The position numbers and the translations under genes were made by a program. Shown in pieces: positions 1 to 8,566 of a stretch of DNA of 64,000 nucleotides; the stretch's first letter is position 1, and each line of letters opens with the position of its first letter. Source of the DNA: Pandoraea pneumonica (GTDB lineage: Bacteria; Pseudomonadota; Gammaproteobacteria; Burkholderiales; Burkholderiaceae). The stretch lies in NCBI RefSeq assembly GCF_902459645.1, contig NZ_CABPSK010000006.1:124001-188000 (forward strand), in the 5' to 3' direction. Under the pieces are notes generated by a model. It was not told where the DNA came from and searched no databases. It saw only the letters and a list, made by a program, of their open reading frames with translations.

Positions 1-464
1 TGTACAGCAAGCTGGCGTCGCTCGACGCGTCGCTTTTCTACGATAGCTCGGGCGCGGCGACCAATGCCTTCCAGAGCGGTGAGGCGATCATCGGCGCGCA
101 CTTCAACGTCGGGGCATGGGATTTGATCGACAAGGGTGTGCCGATTGGCTTCGTCGTGCCCAAAGAGGGTGTATGGGCGACGGATGCCCGCCTGCATCTC
201 GTGAAGGGCTCGCGCAACAAAGCGGCTGCCGAGAAGTTCATCAACACGGCGCTGACGCCCGAGGCCGCCTCGTGCTTGGCGAGCAAGTTGTATCTCGGCC
301 CTGCGGTGGCCGGTGTGAAGGTGTCGCCTGATGTCGCTCGCAAGCTGCCGTGGGGCGCGAACGGGTCGGTCGACGATCTGAAGTTGTTCGATTGGAGCAT
401 GATCAACGCGCGCCGCGCGGAGATCACGTCCGCCTGGAACCGTCAGGTCTCTGCAAAGCGGTGA
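1..464 (+). CDS. ABC transporter substrate-binding protein, C-terminal part (5' truncated by window)
   Basis: The frame is open from the window edge and ends in TGA at 462-464, giving about 153 residues of the C-terminal lobe of a periplasmic binding protein. Readable family features are a stretch around AAEKFINTALTPEA, typical of the C-terminal helices of PotD/PotF-like and iron/opine-type binding proteins, and a closing segment with a tryptophan-rich end (SAWNRQV). It lies 14 bp ahead of an ABC ATPase and two permeases, so it should be the extracytoplasmic receptor of that importer. The N-terminus and signal peptide are outside the window. The ligand cannot be told from sequence; a polyamine, an opine or an amino-acid derivative fits the operon. 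Confidence 0.8.
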   Translation, partial: YSKLASLDASLFYDSSGAATNAFQSGEAIIGAHFNVGAWDLIDKGVPIGFVVPKEGVWATDARLHLVKGSRNKAAAEKFINTALTPEAASCLASKLYLGPAVAGVKVSPDVARKLPWGANGSVDDLKLFDWSMINARRAEITSAWNRQVSAKR

Positions 465-478
465 GGAAGGGTAGTGTC

Positions 479-1549
479 ATGACAGCATTGCTTTCTCTGG
501 ACGCGGTCTCCAAGCGCTTTGGCGGCTATCAGGCGCTCGACTGCATCAGCCTCGACGTGCGACAAGGCGAGTTCATCGCGTTGCTCGGGCCGAGCGGCTG
601 CGGCAAGACGACGCTGCTGCGCGCCATCGCCGGTTTTCAAACGCCCGACAGCGGCCGCATTGCCATCGACGGCGAAGACGTGACCCAGTTGCCGCCGTAC
701 CGTCGCCCGCTCAACACGGTGTTCCAGCAGTACGCGCTATTCCCTCACATGCGCGTGTTGGAGAACGTGGCGTATGGTCCGCGCCGTCAGGGTGTCGGGC
801 GCGACGAGGCCGCCAAGCGCTCGCGAGACGCGCTGGCGATGGTCGGGCTCGAAAACTTCGGCGAGCGTTACCCGCGTGAGTTATCCGGTGGGCAACAGCA
901 GCGTGTCGCCTTGGCGCGTGCCATCGTGAATCGGCCGAAGCTGTTGCTGCTCGACGAGCCGCTCTCGGCGCTCGATATGAAGTTGCGCAAGCGTATGCAG
1001 TTGGAGCTCAAGCATTTGCAAGAGCGGCTCGGCATCGCGTTCGTCTTCGTGACGCACGATCAGGAAGAGGCGATGACGATGGCAGATCGCATCGTCGTCA
1101 TGAACGCGGGGCGCATCGAGCAGGTGGGCACGGGCATCGATATCTATCGCCGCCCGGCGACACGCTTCGTCACTGAATTCATCGGCGATGCCAACATGAT
1201 TGCGTTCGACGTGCGCGACGGCGCTCTGCATCTCGATATGGCGACGCCTGCGCAATGGCCCGCACCGGCTTCGGTGTCGAAGCGCGGTGTCGCGGTGCTG
1301 CGTCCTGAGCAGCTGCATGTGGTGGCAGAGGCTGCCAACGCCGCACCTGACGCTGCGGCCTGCCGCATGCACGGCGTGCTGGCTGACATCGTCGACATTG
1401 GCAGCCATGCGCTGCTGTATGCCGACGTGGGCGCGCAGCGCATCGTGGCGCGCACGACGAGCGGCATCGCCGCCACGCTGCGGGCTGGGGCGCCGGTGCA
1501 TCTCGGCTTCGATCCGGCGGATGTGCATCTGATCGGGGATGCCGCATGA
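479..1549 (+). CDS. ABC transporter ATPase (PotA-like)
   Basis: A 356-residue cytoplasmic ATPase. Walker A (GPSGCGKTT) is at about residues 37-45, the signature LSGGQQQR at about 135-142 and Walker B (LLLLDEP) at about 155-161. An H-loop lies in FVTHDQEEA, and a C-terminal TOBE-like regulatory domain of about 110 residues follows. This is the layout of spermidine/putrescine and iron-type import ATPases. The ATG at 479 is chosen because homology starts at TALLSLDAVSKRF and GAGGAAGGG precedes it; the longer frame opening at 350 runs inside the upstream gene. The stop overlaps the next start (ATGA at 1546-1549), indicating translational coupling to the permease genes. Confidence 0.93.
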   Translation: MTALLSLDAVSKRFGGYQALDCISLDVRQGEFIALLGPSGCGKTTLLRAIAGFQTPDSGRIAIDGEDVTQLPPYRRPLNTVFQQYALFPHMRVLENVAYGPRRQGVGRDEAAKRSRDALAMVGLENFGERYPRELSGGQQQRVALARAIVNRPKLLLLDEPLSALDMKLRKRMQLELKHLQERLGIAFVFVTHDQEEAMTMADRIVVMNAGRIEQVGTGIDIYRRPATRFVTEFIGDANMIAFDVRDGALHLDMATPAQWPAPASVSKRGVAVLRPEQLHVVAEAANAAPDAAACRMHGVLADIVDIGSHALLYADVGAQRIVARTTSGIAATLRAGAPVHLGFDPADVHLIGDAA

Positions 1550-2436
1550 ACCCGACCCTGTCGCTGCCCGCGCACCGCGAGCCAGCGCGTTCGCTGCGGC
1601 TGGCGCCCGTGTGGATGATCGGCTTGCCGTTGCTGTTCTTCGCGGCGTTCTTTCTCGCGCCGCTGGCAGTCGTCTTGGTGGCGAGCTTTACCGAGGCTCA
1701 CGGTGCAGGGTTTTCGGCGCTGACGTTCGCGAACTACGCCCGCGTGCTCGCGGATAGTTATCACTGGGAGGTCACGCTCGTCACCTTCCGTATTGCGTGT
1801 CTGACGACGGTATTCAGCGTGCTGCTGGGCTATCCGCTGGCGTGGTATCTCGTGCGCATCGTTCGCTGGCAGGCGTGGCGACGCGCGTGCGTGATTCTGC
1901 TGGTGGTGCCGATGCTCACGAGCAACATCGTGCGTTCGTTCGGCTGGATGGTGCTGCTCGGGCGCAACGGCCTCGTCAACGAAACGTTGTTGATGACGGG
2001 ACAGATCGAGCGTCCGATTCGTTTTCTCGGCACCGAGACGGGCATTCTCATCGGCATGGTCTACGTGCTGCTGCCGTTCGTCGTACTTGCCGTGGGGAAT
2101 TCGCTGGCCCGAGTGGACGTGTCGCTCGAACAGGCGTCGGCGGACCTCGGTGCGAAGCCGTTCGAAACGTTCTTTCACGTGACGCTGCCGTTGACCATGC
2201 CGGGCATCGTAGCCGGCGCGATCATGGTCTTTACGCTCGCCGTGTCGGCGTACGTGACCCCGGCGTTGCTCTCTGGTGGTCGCATTACTGTGCTGTCGAT
2301 GCTGATCTTCCAGCAGTACAGCACCACGTTCGATGTTCATTACGGCGGCGCGCTCAGCATTGTGCTGCTGGTGTTCACGCTGGTGATGGTGGTGTTGGCT
2401 GGCCGTGTGGGCACGGTGCGTGGAGGTGTCCGATGA
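1546..2436 (+). CDS. ABC transporter permease (PotB-like)
   Basis: A 296-residue inner-membrane permease with about six hydrophobic segments. The first is at residues 24-45. An EAA-type cytoplasmic loop, readable as LEQASADLGAKPFETFFHVTLPL, contacts the ATPase. The family is BPD_transp_1, subtype PotB. It overlaps the ATPase gene by 4 bp and the second permease gene by 4 bp (ATGA at 2433-2436), so all three are one coupled transcript. The two permeases probably form a heterodimer, as in PotBC. Confidence 0.92.
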   Translation: MNPTLSLPAHREPARSLRLAPVWMIGLPLLFFAAFFLAPLAVVLVASFTEAHGAGFSALTFANYARVLADSYHWEVTLVTFRIACLTTVFSVLLGYPLAWYLVRIVRWQAWRRACVILLVVPMLTSNIVRSFGWMVLLGRNGLVNETLLMTGQIERPIRFLGTETGILIGMVYVLLPFVVLAVGNSLARVDVSLEQASADLGAKPFETFFHVTLPLTMPGIVAGAIMVFTLAVSAYVTPALLSGGRITVLSMLIFQQYSTTFDVHYGGALSIVLLVFTLVMVVLAGRVGTVRGGVR

Positions 2437-3221
2437 TCGCGCGCATCTCCATCCGTGTCGTGGCGTGGGCCGTGCTCGCGTACTTGATGCTGCCGTTGGT
2501 CGTGATTCTGGGCAGTTCGCTCACGGCGACCGAATTTCTGGCGTTCCCGCCCCAGGGCATCACGTTGCGCTGGTATCAGCAGATGCTGCACGACCAGAGT
2601 TATCTGGCCGCTTTCTCGACGAGCACGATGCTGGCATTGGCTGCCACGGCCGCGTCGCTCTTGCTGACGGTGCCCGCGTCGCTCGTGCTGGCGCGTTACG
2701 AGTTTCGCGGCAAGGCGGCGCTCACCGCTGTGCTGATGGCGCCGCTCACGTTACCGCACATTGTGTTGGGTGCTGCGCTGTTGCAGTTCGGTGGGTACTT
2801 CGGGCTCACGCGTAGCTTCCTGTCGCTGCTGATTGGCCACACGATCATCGTTGCGCCGTTCGTGCTGCGCTCGGTGCTCTCGATGATGACGCCGGAGCAG
2901 CGGGCGCTGGAGGAAGCGTCTAGCGATCTGGGCGCGAATCCGTGGACGACGTTCTTCCTTGTGATTCTGCCGCGCATTCGGCCCGGCATTGTGACGGGAT
3001 CGATCTTCGCGTTCATCTCGTCTTGGATCAACGTCGAGTTGTCGATCTTCAACACGACGGCGGACCTCAACACTATTCCGGTCAAGTTGTTCAACTACGT
3101 GCAGTACACGATCGACCCGACGATCGCCGCGGTGTCCGGCGCGACGATTCTGGTAGCCGTTCTGGCGATCGTGATTCTGGATCTCACCATCGGTCTCGAC
3201 ATGTTGTCGGATCGGCGCTAA
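2433..3221 (+). CDS. ABC transporter permease (PotC-like)
   Basis: A 262-residue second permease. The ATG at 2433 overlaps the stop of the preceding permease; a longer in-frame extension to 1797 is only the other frame of that gene. It has six membrane segments and the EAA loop LEEASSDLGANPWTTFFLVILPRI at about residues 153-176. It completes a receptor/ATPase/two-permease importer of the spermidine/putrescine class. The gene is followed after 42 bp by a proline-racemase-family enzyme, which suggests the imported compound is a proline or hydroxyproline derivative such as a betaine. That substrate link is inference from gene order. Confidence 0.92.
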   Translation: MIARISIRVVAWAVLAYLMLPLVVILGSSLTATEFLAFPPQGITLRWYQQMLHDQSYLAAFSTSTMLALAATAASLLLTVPASLVLARYEFRGKAALTAVLMAPLTLPHIVLGAALLQFGGYFGLTRSFLSLLIGHTIIVAPFVLRSVLSMMTPEQRALEEASSDLGANPWTTFFLVILPRIRPGIVTGSIFAFISSWINVELSIFNTTADLNTIPVKLFNYVQYTIDPTIAAVSGATILVAVLAIVILDLTIGLDMLSDRR

Positions 3222-3263
3222 TTGCAACACCTCACTCTCAACTGATTCATTGGAGCCATCGCC

Positions 3264-4277
3264 ATGCGTAAGCAAGACGCGTTCGACGTTATCTACACCC
3301 ACACCGAAGGTGAACCGCTTTGCATCATCCACAGCGGCATTCCGTACCCGGCCGGTTCGACCATTCTGGAAAAGCGCGCCTTTCTCGAAGCGAATTACGA
3401 CTGGCTGCGCAAGGCGCTGATGCGTGAGCCGCGCGGTCACCGCGACATGTTCGGTGTGTTTCTCACGCCGCCGTCGAGTCAGGAATTCGATGCCGGTCTG
3501 ATCTACATCGACGGTACCGAGTACTCGCACATGTGCGGTCACGGCACGATTGCCGTGGCGATGGCGATGGTGGCGCATGGCTTCGTGCCGCGTGGCCCGA
3601 ACGGCATCACCCGCATTCGCTTCGAAACCACGGCAGGGCTGGTGGTGGCCGAAGTGGCGACGGAAGGCGACGAAGTGCTGTGGACGCGCTTCGAGAACGT
3701 GCCCGCTTATGTGGCGGCGCAAGACGTGCCGGTGCATCTGCCCGGGTACGGCGATCTGAAAGCCGACATCGTGTGGGGCGGCAACTACTTCGGCATTGTC
3801 GATCTGACGCCGTGCAACCTGCGGATTTCGCCGGAGAACGGCAGCGAGCTGTCGCGTCTGGGCTTGCTCGTGCGCGATCAGATCAACGCGAAGATGCGCA
3901 TTCAGCATCCGACGCAGGCGCACGTCAACAATCTGAACTACGTGACGTTCTGGCATTCGCCGACGATCGAAGGCGCGTTCTACAAAAACGTGCACGTGTT
4001 CAGCGCTGGGCAGTTGGACCGCTCGCCCGGCGGCACGGGCACTAGCGCGATGATGGCGATGTTCGAAGCGCGCGGGAAATTGAAGATGAACGAGCCGATT
4101 CTGACGGAAGGCTTGCTCGGCAGCGGTACGTTCGAGGGGTGTCTGCTTGGCGAAGTCGATCTGAACGGAACGCGTGCTGTGCGGCCGACGGTCAAGGGCA
4201 CGGCGAGCGTGCTGGGTACCGCGCGTTGGGTGATCGATCGCAACGATCCGGTCGGCGCAGGGTTCCTGGTGCGATAA
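3264..4277 (+). CDS. Proline racemase / hydroxyproline epimerase family protein lacking the second catalytic Cys
   Basis: A 337-residue two-lobed fold of the proline racemase family (proline racemase, 4-hydroxyproline 2-epimerase, trans-3-hydroxyproline dehydratase). The first acid/base motif is intact: MCGHGTI with Cys91. The second motif, normally DRSPCGTG, reads DRSPGGTG, so position 256 is Gly. Known members use Cys/Cys, Ser/Cys or Cys/Thr pairs, so a Cys/Gly pair argues against simple racemisation and may indicate a dehydratase, a different chemistry or loss of function. It follows an ABC importer and is probably co-transcribed with it. The ATG at 3264 is preceded by TTGGAGCC. Confidence 0.85.
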   Translation: MRKQDAFDVIYTHTEGEPLCIIHSGIPYPAGSTILEKRAFLEANYDWLRKALMREPRGHRDMFGVFLTPPSSQEFDAGLIYIDGTEYSHMCGHGTIAVAMAMVAHGFVPRGPNGITRIRFETTAGLVVAEVATEGDEVLWTRFENVPAYVAAQDVPVHLPGYGDLKADIVWGGNYFGIVDLTPCNLRISPENGSELSRLGLLVRDQINAKMRIQHPTQAHVNNLNYVTFWHSPTIEGAFYKNVHVFSAGQLDRSPGGTGTSAMMAMFEARGKLKMNEPILTEGLLGSGTFEGCLLGEVDLNGTRAVRPTVKGTASVLGTARWVIDRNDPVGAGFLVR

Positions 4278-4469
4278 AACCCCGCGGGGGGTAAGGGGGG
4301 CTATGAGAGAAAGTCATGTCTCGGCCCCTCTCGGTGACGTGATCGCGCGCCGCTTCGCTTAGGCGTTGCGGCGTGCGGTGCATGGCGGCGCGCCGCGACC
4401 GGTTGCGCAATAATGTGCGCATTCCGGCGCGCGGCATCGTGCGCGCATTCACGTCATCGAGGACATCAG

Positions 4470-5309
4470 ATGCGCAATCTCGACCAGCACACGATTACGC
4501 AAGAGGTGATCGGCCGCTTTGCCGACACCCCCGACCCGAGGCTCAAGGAGATCGTCACCAGCTTGGTTCGCCATCTGCACGACTTCGCGCGAGAAGTCGA
4601 ACTGACCGAGGACGAGTGGGCGAAAGGCATCGCCTACCTGACGGCGACCGGCCAGAAGTGCGACGACAAGCGGCAGGAGTTCATTCTGCTGAGCGACGTG
4701 CTGGGGCTGTCGATGCTCACTGTGGCGATGAACAACGCTAAGCCGCCGCAGTGTACTGAAGCGACAGTGTTCGGGCCGTTTTATGTCGAAGGTGCACCGC
4801 ATTACGAGAATGGCGACGACGTGGCGAATGGCGCTGCCGGTGAGCCTTGTGAGGTGAGCGGCGCGATCCGTGATCTGGACGGCCAGCCGATTGCGGGCGC
4901 GAAGATCGATGTCTGGCAGGCCGACTCCGAAGGCAAGTACGACGTACAGCGAGGCGAGCTCGATCATCCGGAAGGGCGAGGCGTGCTGCATGCCGACAGC
5001 GAGGGCCGATTCCACTTCCACAGCGTATTGGCCGAGGCGTATCCGATTCCGACGGATGGCCCAGTGGGAGAGTTGCTGGCGGCCACACGGCGACACCCGT
5101 GGCGGCCCGCGCATTTGCATTTCCGTATCGAAGCGCCGGGGTATGAGACGCTGGTGACGCACGTCTTTCGATCGGATGACGAGTGGCTCGATTCGGATGC
5201 TGTATTCGGTGTGAGGCAGTCGCTGATCGCGCCGTGGGTGCGGCGCGATGATGGCAGCTACTCGTTGACGTATGACTTCGTGCTCAATCCGGTCGGTGGG
5301 CGGGGCTAA
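4470..5309 (+). CDS. Intradiol ring-cleavage dioxygenase (hydroxyquinol/catechol 1,2-dioxygenase type)
   Basis: A 279-residue cytoplasmic non-haem Fe(III) enzyme that opens a catechol or hydroxyquinol ring between its two hydroxyls to give a muconate or maleylacetate-type product. The N-terminal dimerisation domain includes RQEFILLSDVLGLS, common in hydroxyquinol 1,2-dioxygenases. The four iron ligands are visible: Tyr157 (KYDVQ), Tyr191 (AYPIPTDGP), and His215 and His217 (RPAHLHF). The ATG at 4470 has GAGGAC upstream and begins the family N-terminus; an earlier in-frame start at 4413 has no support. The 192-bp gap to the upstream gene suggests its own promoter. No maleylacetate reductase or muconate cycloisomerase lies next to it. 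Confidence 0.9.
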   Translation: MRNLDQHTITQEVIGRFADTPDPRLKEIVTSLVRHLHDFAREVELTEDEWAKGIAYLTATGQKCDDKRQEFILLSDVLGLSMLTVAMNNAKPPQCTEATVFGPFYVEGAPHYENGDDVANGAAGEPCEVSGAIRDLDGQPIAGAKIDVWQADSEGKYDVQRGELDHPEGRGVLHADSEGRFHFHSVLAEAYPIPTDGPVGELLAATRRHPWRPAHLHFRIEAPGYETLVTHVFRSDDEWLDSDAVFGVRQSLIAPWVRRDDGSYSLTYDFVLNPVGGRG

Positions 5310-5314
5310 ACGTG

Positions 5315-5836
5315 ATGAATGCGAAGAACGAGCCGCTGACGATCCGCCGAGCGACCGCGGATGACGCACCCGCCGTCTTGAAAGTCTTCGATGAAGTGAT
5401 GGCGTGGTTTGTGGAGACTGGCAACGACGGCCAATGGGGCAGCGAGCCGTGGTCAACGTCGCCCCGGCGGATTCGACTGGTGACGGAAGCCTGTGGGTTA
5501 CCCGAAGCATGGGTTGCCGAGGACTCGTCCGGACATGTTTTCGCGGCAATCGTCTTGGGAGACGCGCAACCCTATGTGCCTCCCGCAACTGAACCGGAAA
5601 TCTATGTGAGGGTGCTCGTTGCCTCACGAGATGAACGCGCCCGTGGGATCGGTCGGCGCTTGATGGCCTTTGCCGACGAGCGCGCACGGGTTGCCGGTGT
5701 GCTGCGTTTGCGCGTTGACTGCTACGGCGGCGGGACGGGCGCCCTGGTACGGTTCTACGAGTCCTGCGGGTACGAACGAATTTGCACGTTCGACGTGGGC
5801 GGTTGGCCGGGCCAGTTGTTGGGGCGCAGTTTGTAA
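5315..5836 (+). CDS. GNAT family N-acetyltransferase
   Basis: A 173-residue acetyltransferase of the GNAT fold. The acetyl-CoA pyrophosphate-binding motif A reads DERARGIGRRLMAFADERA, about residues 107-125, following a central strand (PEIYVRVLVAS). The C-terminal part FYESCGYERICTFDVGGW is the usual substrate-facing end. It lies 5 bp after the dioxygenase gene, so it is probably on the same transcript. GTG at 5312 and ATG at 5315 are adjacent candidate starts and the ATG is preferred. The acceptor substrate is unknown; a role in detoxification or side-product repair near an aromatic dioxygenase is only a guess. Confidence 0.82.
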   Translation: MNAKNEPLTIRRATADDAPAVLKVFDEVMAWFVETGNDGQWGSEPWSTSPRRIRLVTEACGLPEAWVAEDSSGHVFAAIVLGDAQPYVPPATEPEIYVRVLVASRDERARGIGRRLMAFADERARVAGVLRLRVDCYGGGTGALVRFYESCGYERICTFDVGGWPGQLLGRSL

Positions 5837-5852
5837 TCCTCTGCGATTCGCC

Positions 5853-6749
5853 TCAAGCCTTCCGCGTCAACGCCTCCCGAAACAGCCCCGCGAATTTCGT
5901 CGCCGCCAGCGATAGCGGGTTATCGCGCAGCGTCACGATGCCGAGGGCAAGCGGTTGCAGTGGGATATTCACCGGGATGCGGATCAAAGGGTGCATTTGC
6001 GACTCGATTTTCAGCATGCCGTGCGGCACTGTCGTCAGGGCGTCTGTGGTGCCAATCAAGCTCGATGTCACGCCGTACGTGTTGGTCTTGATGATGCGGC
6101 GTGGCAGTGGAAGGCCTAGCCGCTCTAGTTGGTCGAGCAAGAACGTGTGCTGGCTACCGGGCGAGAGTTGCATGACCCAGTCGCAGTCCACCACGTCCTC
6201 CCAGCGTTTCGCCTTCGCAAGCGGATGGCCCTTCCTGCCGACGACAACGATTTCGAGCGTTCGCAACGGCTCGAATTCGAACTCTCTGCCGAGCGTTTCC
6301 TGAATCAACGCGGCAATCGCAAAGTCGACCGAACCTGCGCGCAGCGCGGGCACCACCGACGGCATCAAGCCTTCTTCCAGCGTCACATCCGCCAGCGGCA
6401 TGCTGCGTCGAAAGTCGCGTAGCACATCAGGCAGGACACCAAGGAACACCATCGGCGTCACAGCGACCGACACGCGGGCATGTTCACCCCCCATCAACTG
6501 ACGAATGTCCTGCCTCGCAAGGGCAAGCTGGTTCTGCGCCTGACGCGCACGAACCGTTAGCTCGCGACCGCAATCGGTCAGGGTGATACCCAGCGAACTC
6601 CTCACGACCAACGGGGCATCGAGATCCTCCTCCAGCTCTCGGATGGCCTTGGTGATCGCCGCCTGACTCATATGCAGACTGCGCGCCGCACCACGAATGC
6701 TGCCGGTCTCAACCAGCCGAAGCCACGCCCTGAGGTGATGATCCCGCAT
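5853..6749 (-). CDS. LysR-type transcriptional regulator
   Basis: A 298-residue LTTR. The N-terminal winged helix-turn-helix covers about residues 2-60 (GSIRGAARSLHMSQAAITKAIRELE). It is followed by a linker helix and the two-lobed effector-binding domain. The start at 6749 begins MRDHHLRAW and has AAGGAGACAAGG upstream; a longer frame to 6833 adds a non-conserved N-terminus. It is divergent from the amidase gene, with 156 bp between the starts, the usual geometry for an LTTR that controls its neighbour and itself. The effector is unknown but probably relates to the amide handled by the amidase/symporter unit. Confidence 0.9.
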   Translation of the reverse strand: MRDHHLRAWLRLVETGSIRGAARSLHMSQAAITKAIRELEEDLDAPLVVRSSLGITLTDCGRELTVRARQAQNQLALARQDIRQLMGGEHARVSVAVTPMVFLGVLPDVLRDFRRSMPLADVTLEEGLMPSVVPALRAGSVDFAIAALIQETLGREFEFEPLRTLEIVVVGRKGHPLAKAKRWEDVVDCDWVMQLSPGSQHTFLLDQLERLGLPLPRRIIKTNTYGVTSSLIGTTDALTTVPHGMLKIESQMHPLIRIPVNIPLQPLALGIVTLRDNPLSLAATKFAGLFREALTRKA

Positions 6750-6905
6750 GCCCTTGTCTCCTTGACGGGGTCTTCCGTTGGGTGACAACCAAGAGTGGTC
6801 ATCATCGGAAAAATGTTGTCTTTTCGTGTGCATCTTAGCGGATTAGTCTTGCTCGGAGCGTCCGTAGAACTCAATCGAAAACAAGACACAGCAGGAGACA
6901 AATCC

Positions 6906-8327
6906 ATGAGCAATGAACTGTGGCGTTGGAGTGCCGTTGAAACCGTCAACCAGATCGCAAAGCGGGAGGTGTCGTCGACGGAGGTCGTAGCCAGTTGCCT
7001 GGCTCGGCTCGATGCGGTCAACCCGAAGGTCAACGCGGTCGTCGACGTTCTGGCGGATGAGGCGATGCAAGCGGCGGCTGATGCCGACGCGGCACTGGCT
7101 CGCGGTGAGTCCCTCGGGCCGCTGCACGGCGTGCCCGTGACGGTGAAAGTGAACGTTGATATGGCAGGCCGTGCCACCACCAATGGCGTCGTCTCGTATC
7201 AAGACGTGGTGGCCCGCGAGGACAGCCCTGTCGTGGCAAACCTGCGCCGGGCCGGGGCAGTGATCATCGGCCGTACCAACACCCCGGCCTTTTCATTGCG
7301 CTGGTTCACCGACAACGATCTGCATGGCCGCACGCTGAACCCATGGAACGCCAGCTACACCCCGGGCGGCTCCAGCGGCGGGGCGGCGGCGGCCGTCGCC
7401 GCAGGCATCGGTGCCATCGCCCATGGCAACGATCAGGGCGGATCGATTCGCTATCCCGCCTATGCCTGCGGTGTCGCGGGCTTGCGTCCCACACAGGGCA
7501 GGGTCCCGGCGTTCAACCCGTCGCAATTGCGCGATCGCACGATGGGCGCACAACTCTCGTCGGTGCAAGGGCCGTTGGCGCGCACCGTGGGTGACCTGCG
7601 GGTGGCGTTGCAAGCGATGGCAGGGCCGGACAAGCGAGATCCGTGGCAAGCATCGCTCCCACAGGGCGCCACGCCCGATGCATTTCCAACCCGTGTTGCC
7701 ATGTGTACAAAAGTGCCGGGCATCGCGGCAGGCGCAGAAGTCGTCGCTGCCGTGGAGCAGGCCGCGCGCTATCTCGAGGATGCCGGCTGCGTGGTCGAGG
7801 AAGTCGCGCCGCCCAGTTTCCACGCGGCAACCGACCTCTGGCTGGCGCTGACGATGAACGAACTCGCCGCAGGCGTGGGAGACGCCATCGAACATTTCGG
7901 CGACGCCGCCGTGCGCGCCGCTATCGGCACGCAGCGTAGCCACACGAATGCGCTCGATCTCGTCGGCTACATGAACGCGCTTTCGATGCGAACCACCTTG
8001 CTGCGCGAATGGCAGCAATTCTTCGCGCGTTACCCGCTCTTGCTGATGCCGGTGTCTTGGCAGCGTCCGTTCCTGATCGATGCCGACCAGCAAGGGGTCG
8101 ATGCTGCTCGCGGCCTTCTGGATGCGCAAAGTCCGCTGCTGGCGACGGCGATTCTCGGTTTGCCGGGGTTGTCCGTGCCGACGGGGGTGGCTGGCGGTGT
8201 GCCGATGGGCGTTCAACTCGTGAGCGGGCGGTTCCAAGAGGCGCTCTGTCTCACAGCAGGCGAAGCCATCGAAGCGCGATGCGGTGTGCTGACACCGATC
8301 GATCCGTCCAACGCAGCCACTCGCTGA
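6906..8327 (+). CDS. Amidase signature family hydrolase
   Basis: A 473-residue amidase that hydrolyses a carboxamide. The Ser-cisSer-Lys triad is complete: Lys81 (VTVKVN), Ser156 in GGSSGG and nucleophile Ser180 in DQGGSIRYP. The spacings of 75 and 24 residues match the family. The ATG at 6906 has AGGAG 11 bp upstream and begins the family domain; the longer frame from 6795 reaches into the regulator promoter. No signal peptide is seen, so it is probably cytoplasmic. It is followed by a DUF3311 peptide and a sodium-solute symporter, so the unit likely imports an amide or a related acid and hydrolyses it. Confidence 0.92.
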   Translation: MSNELWRWSAVETVNQIAKREVSSTEVVASCLARLDAVNPKVNAVVDVLADEAMQAAADADAALARGESLGPLHGVPVTVKVNVDMAGRATTNGVVSYQDVVAREDSPVVANLRRAGAVIIGRTNTPAFSLRWFTDNDLHGRTLNPWNASYTPGGSSGGAAAAVAAGIGAIAHGNDQGGSIRYPAYACGVAGLRPTQGRVPAFNPSQLRDRTMGAQLSSVQGPLARTVGDLRVALQAMAGPDKRDPWQASLPQGATPDAFPTRVAMCTKVPGIAAGAEVVAAVEQAARYLEDAGCVVEEVAPPSFHAATDLWLALTMNELAAGVGDAIEHFGDAAVRAAIGTQRSHTNALDLVGYMNALSMRTTLLREWQQFFARYPLLLMPVSWQRPFLIDADQQGVDAARGLLDAQSPLLATAILGLPGLSVPTGVAGGVPMGVQLVSGRFQEALCLTAGEAIEARCGVLTPIDPSNAATR

Positions 8328-8339
8328 AAGGGGCTTGCC

Positions 8340-8549
8340 ATGCTCAAGCTTCTGATTGGACTGGGCGTTCCCTATGTCGGTGTGCTGGGCCTGTTGCCTT
8401 GGGTCGCGTCCGTCGACACCTTTGTGTTGGGCGTGCCGTTCATCTACGCGTGGATGTTTGCGTGGTTCTTCCTGACGTCGGTGTGCATGCTGATCTGCTG
8501 GCGATGCTTCGACCGTCCTGCCGCCGCACGCCGCGCGCAGGGTGCCTGA
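8340..8549 (+). CDS. Small membrane protein, DUF3311 type
   Basis: A 69-residue protein with two transmembrane segments (about residues 4-24 and 32-54) and a basic tail (RRAQGA). Small DUF3311 proteins of this form typically sit directly ahead of sodium-solute symporter genes and are thought to assist them, and that is the arrangement here. The ATG at 8340 is preceded by GAAAGGGG. It lies 12 bp after the amidase and 17 bp before the symporter. The identity rests on size, topology and position more than on conserved residues. Confidence 0.75.
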   Translation: MLKLLIGLGVPYVGVLGLLPWVASVDTFVLGVPFIYAWMFAWFFLTSVCMLICWRCFDRPAAARRAQGA

Positions 8550-8566
8550 CCTCCTGGAGCACGCAA

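Noticed and set aside
1144-2340. 398-codon minus-strand frame across the ABC ATPase and permease
   Set aside because: Same antisense pattern; it crosses two well-supported coupled genes.
4278-4300. CCCCGCGGGG palindrome after the proline racemase-family gene as a terminator
   Set aside because: The stem is only 4-5 bp with no T-run, so it is not a convincing Rho-independent terminator.
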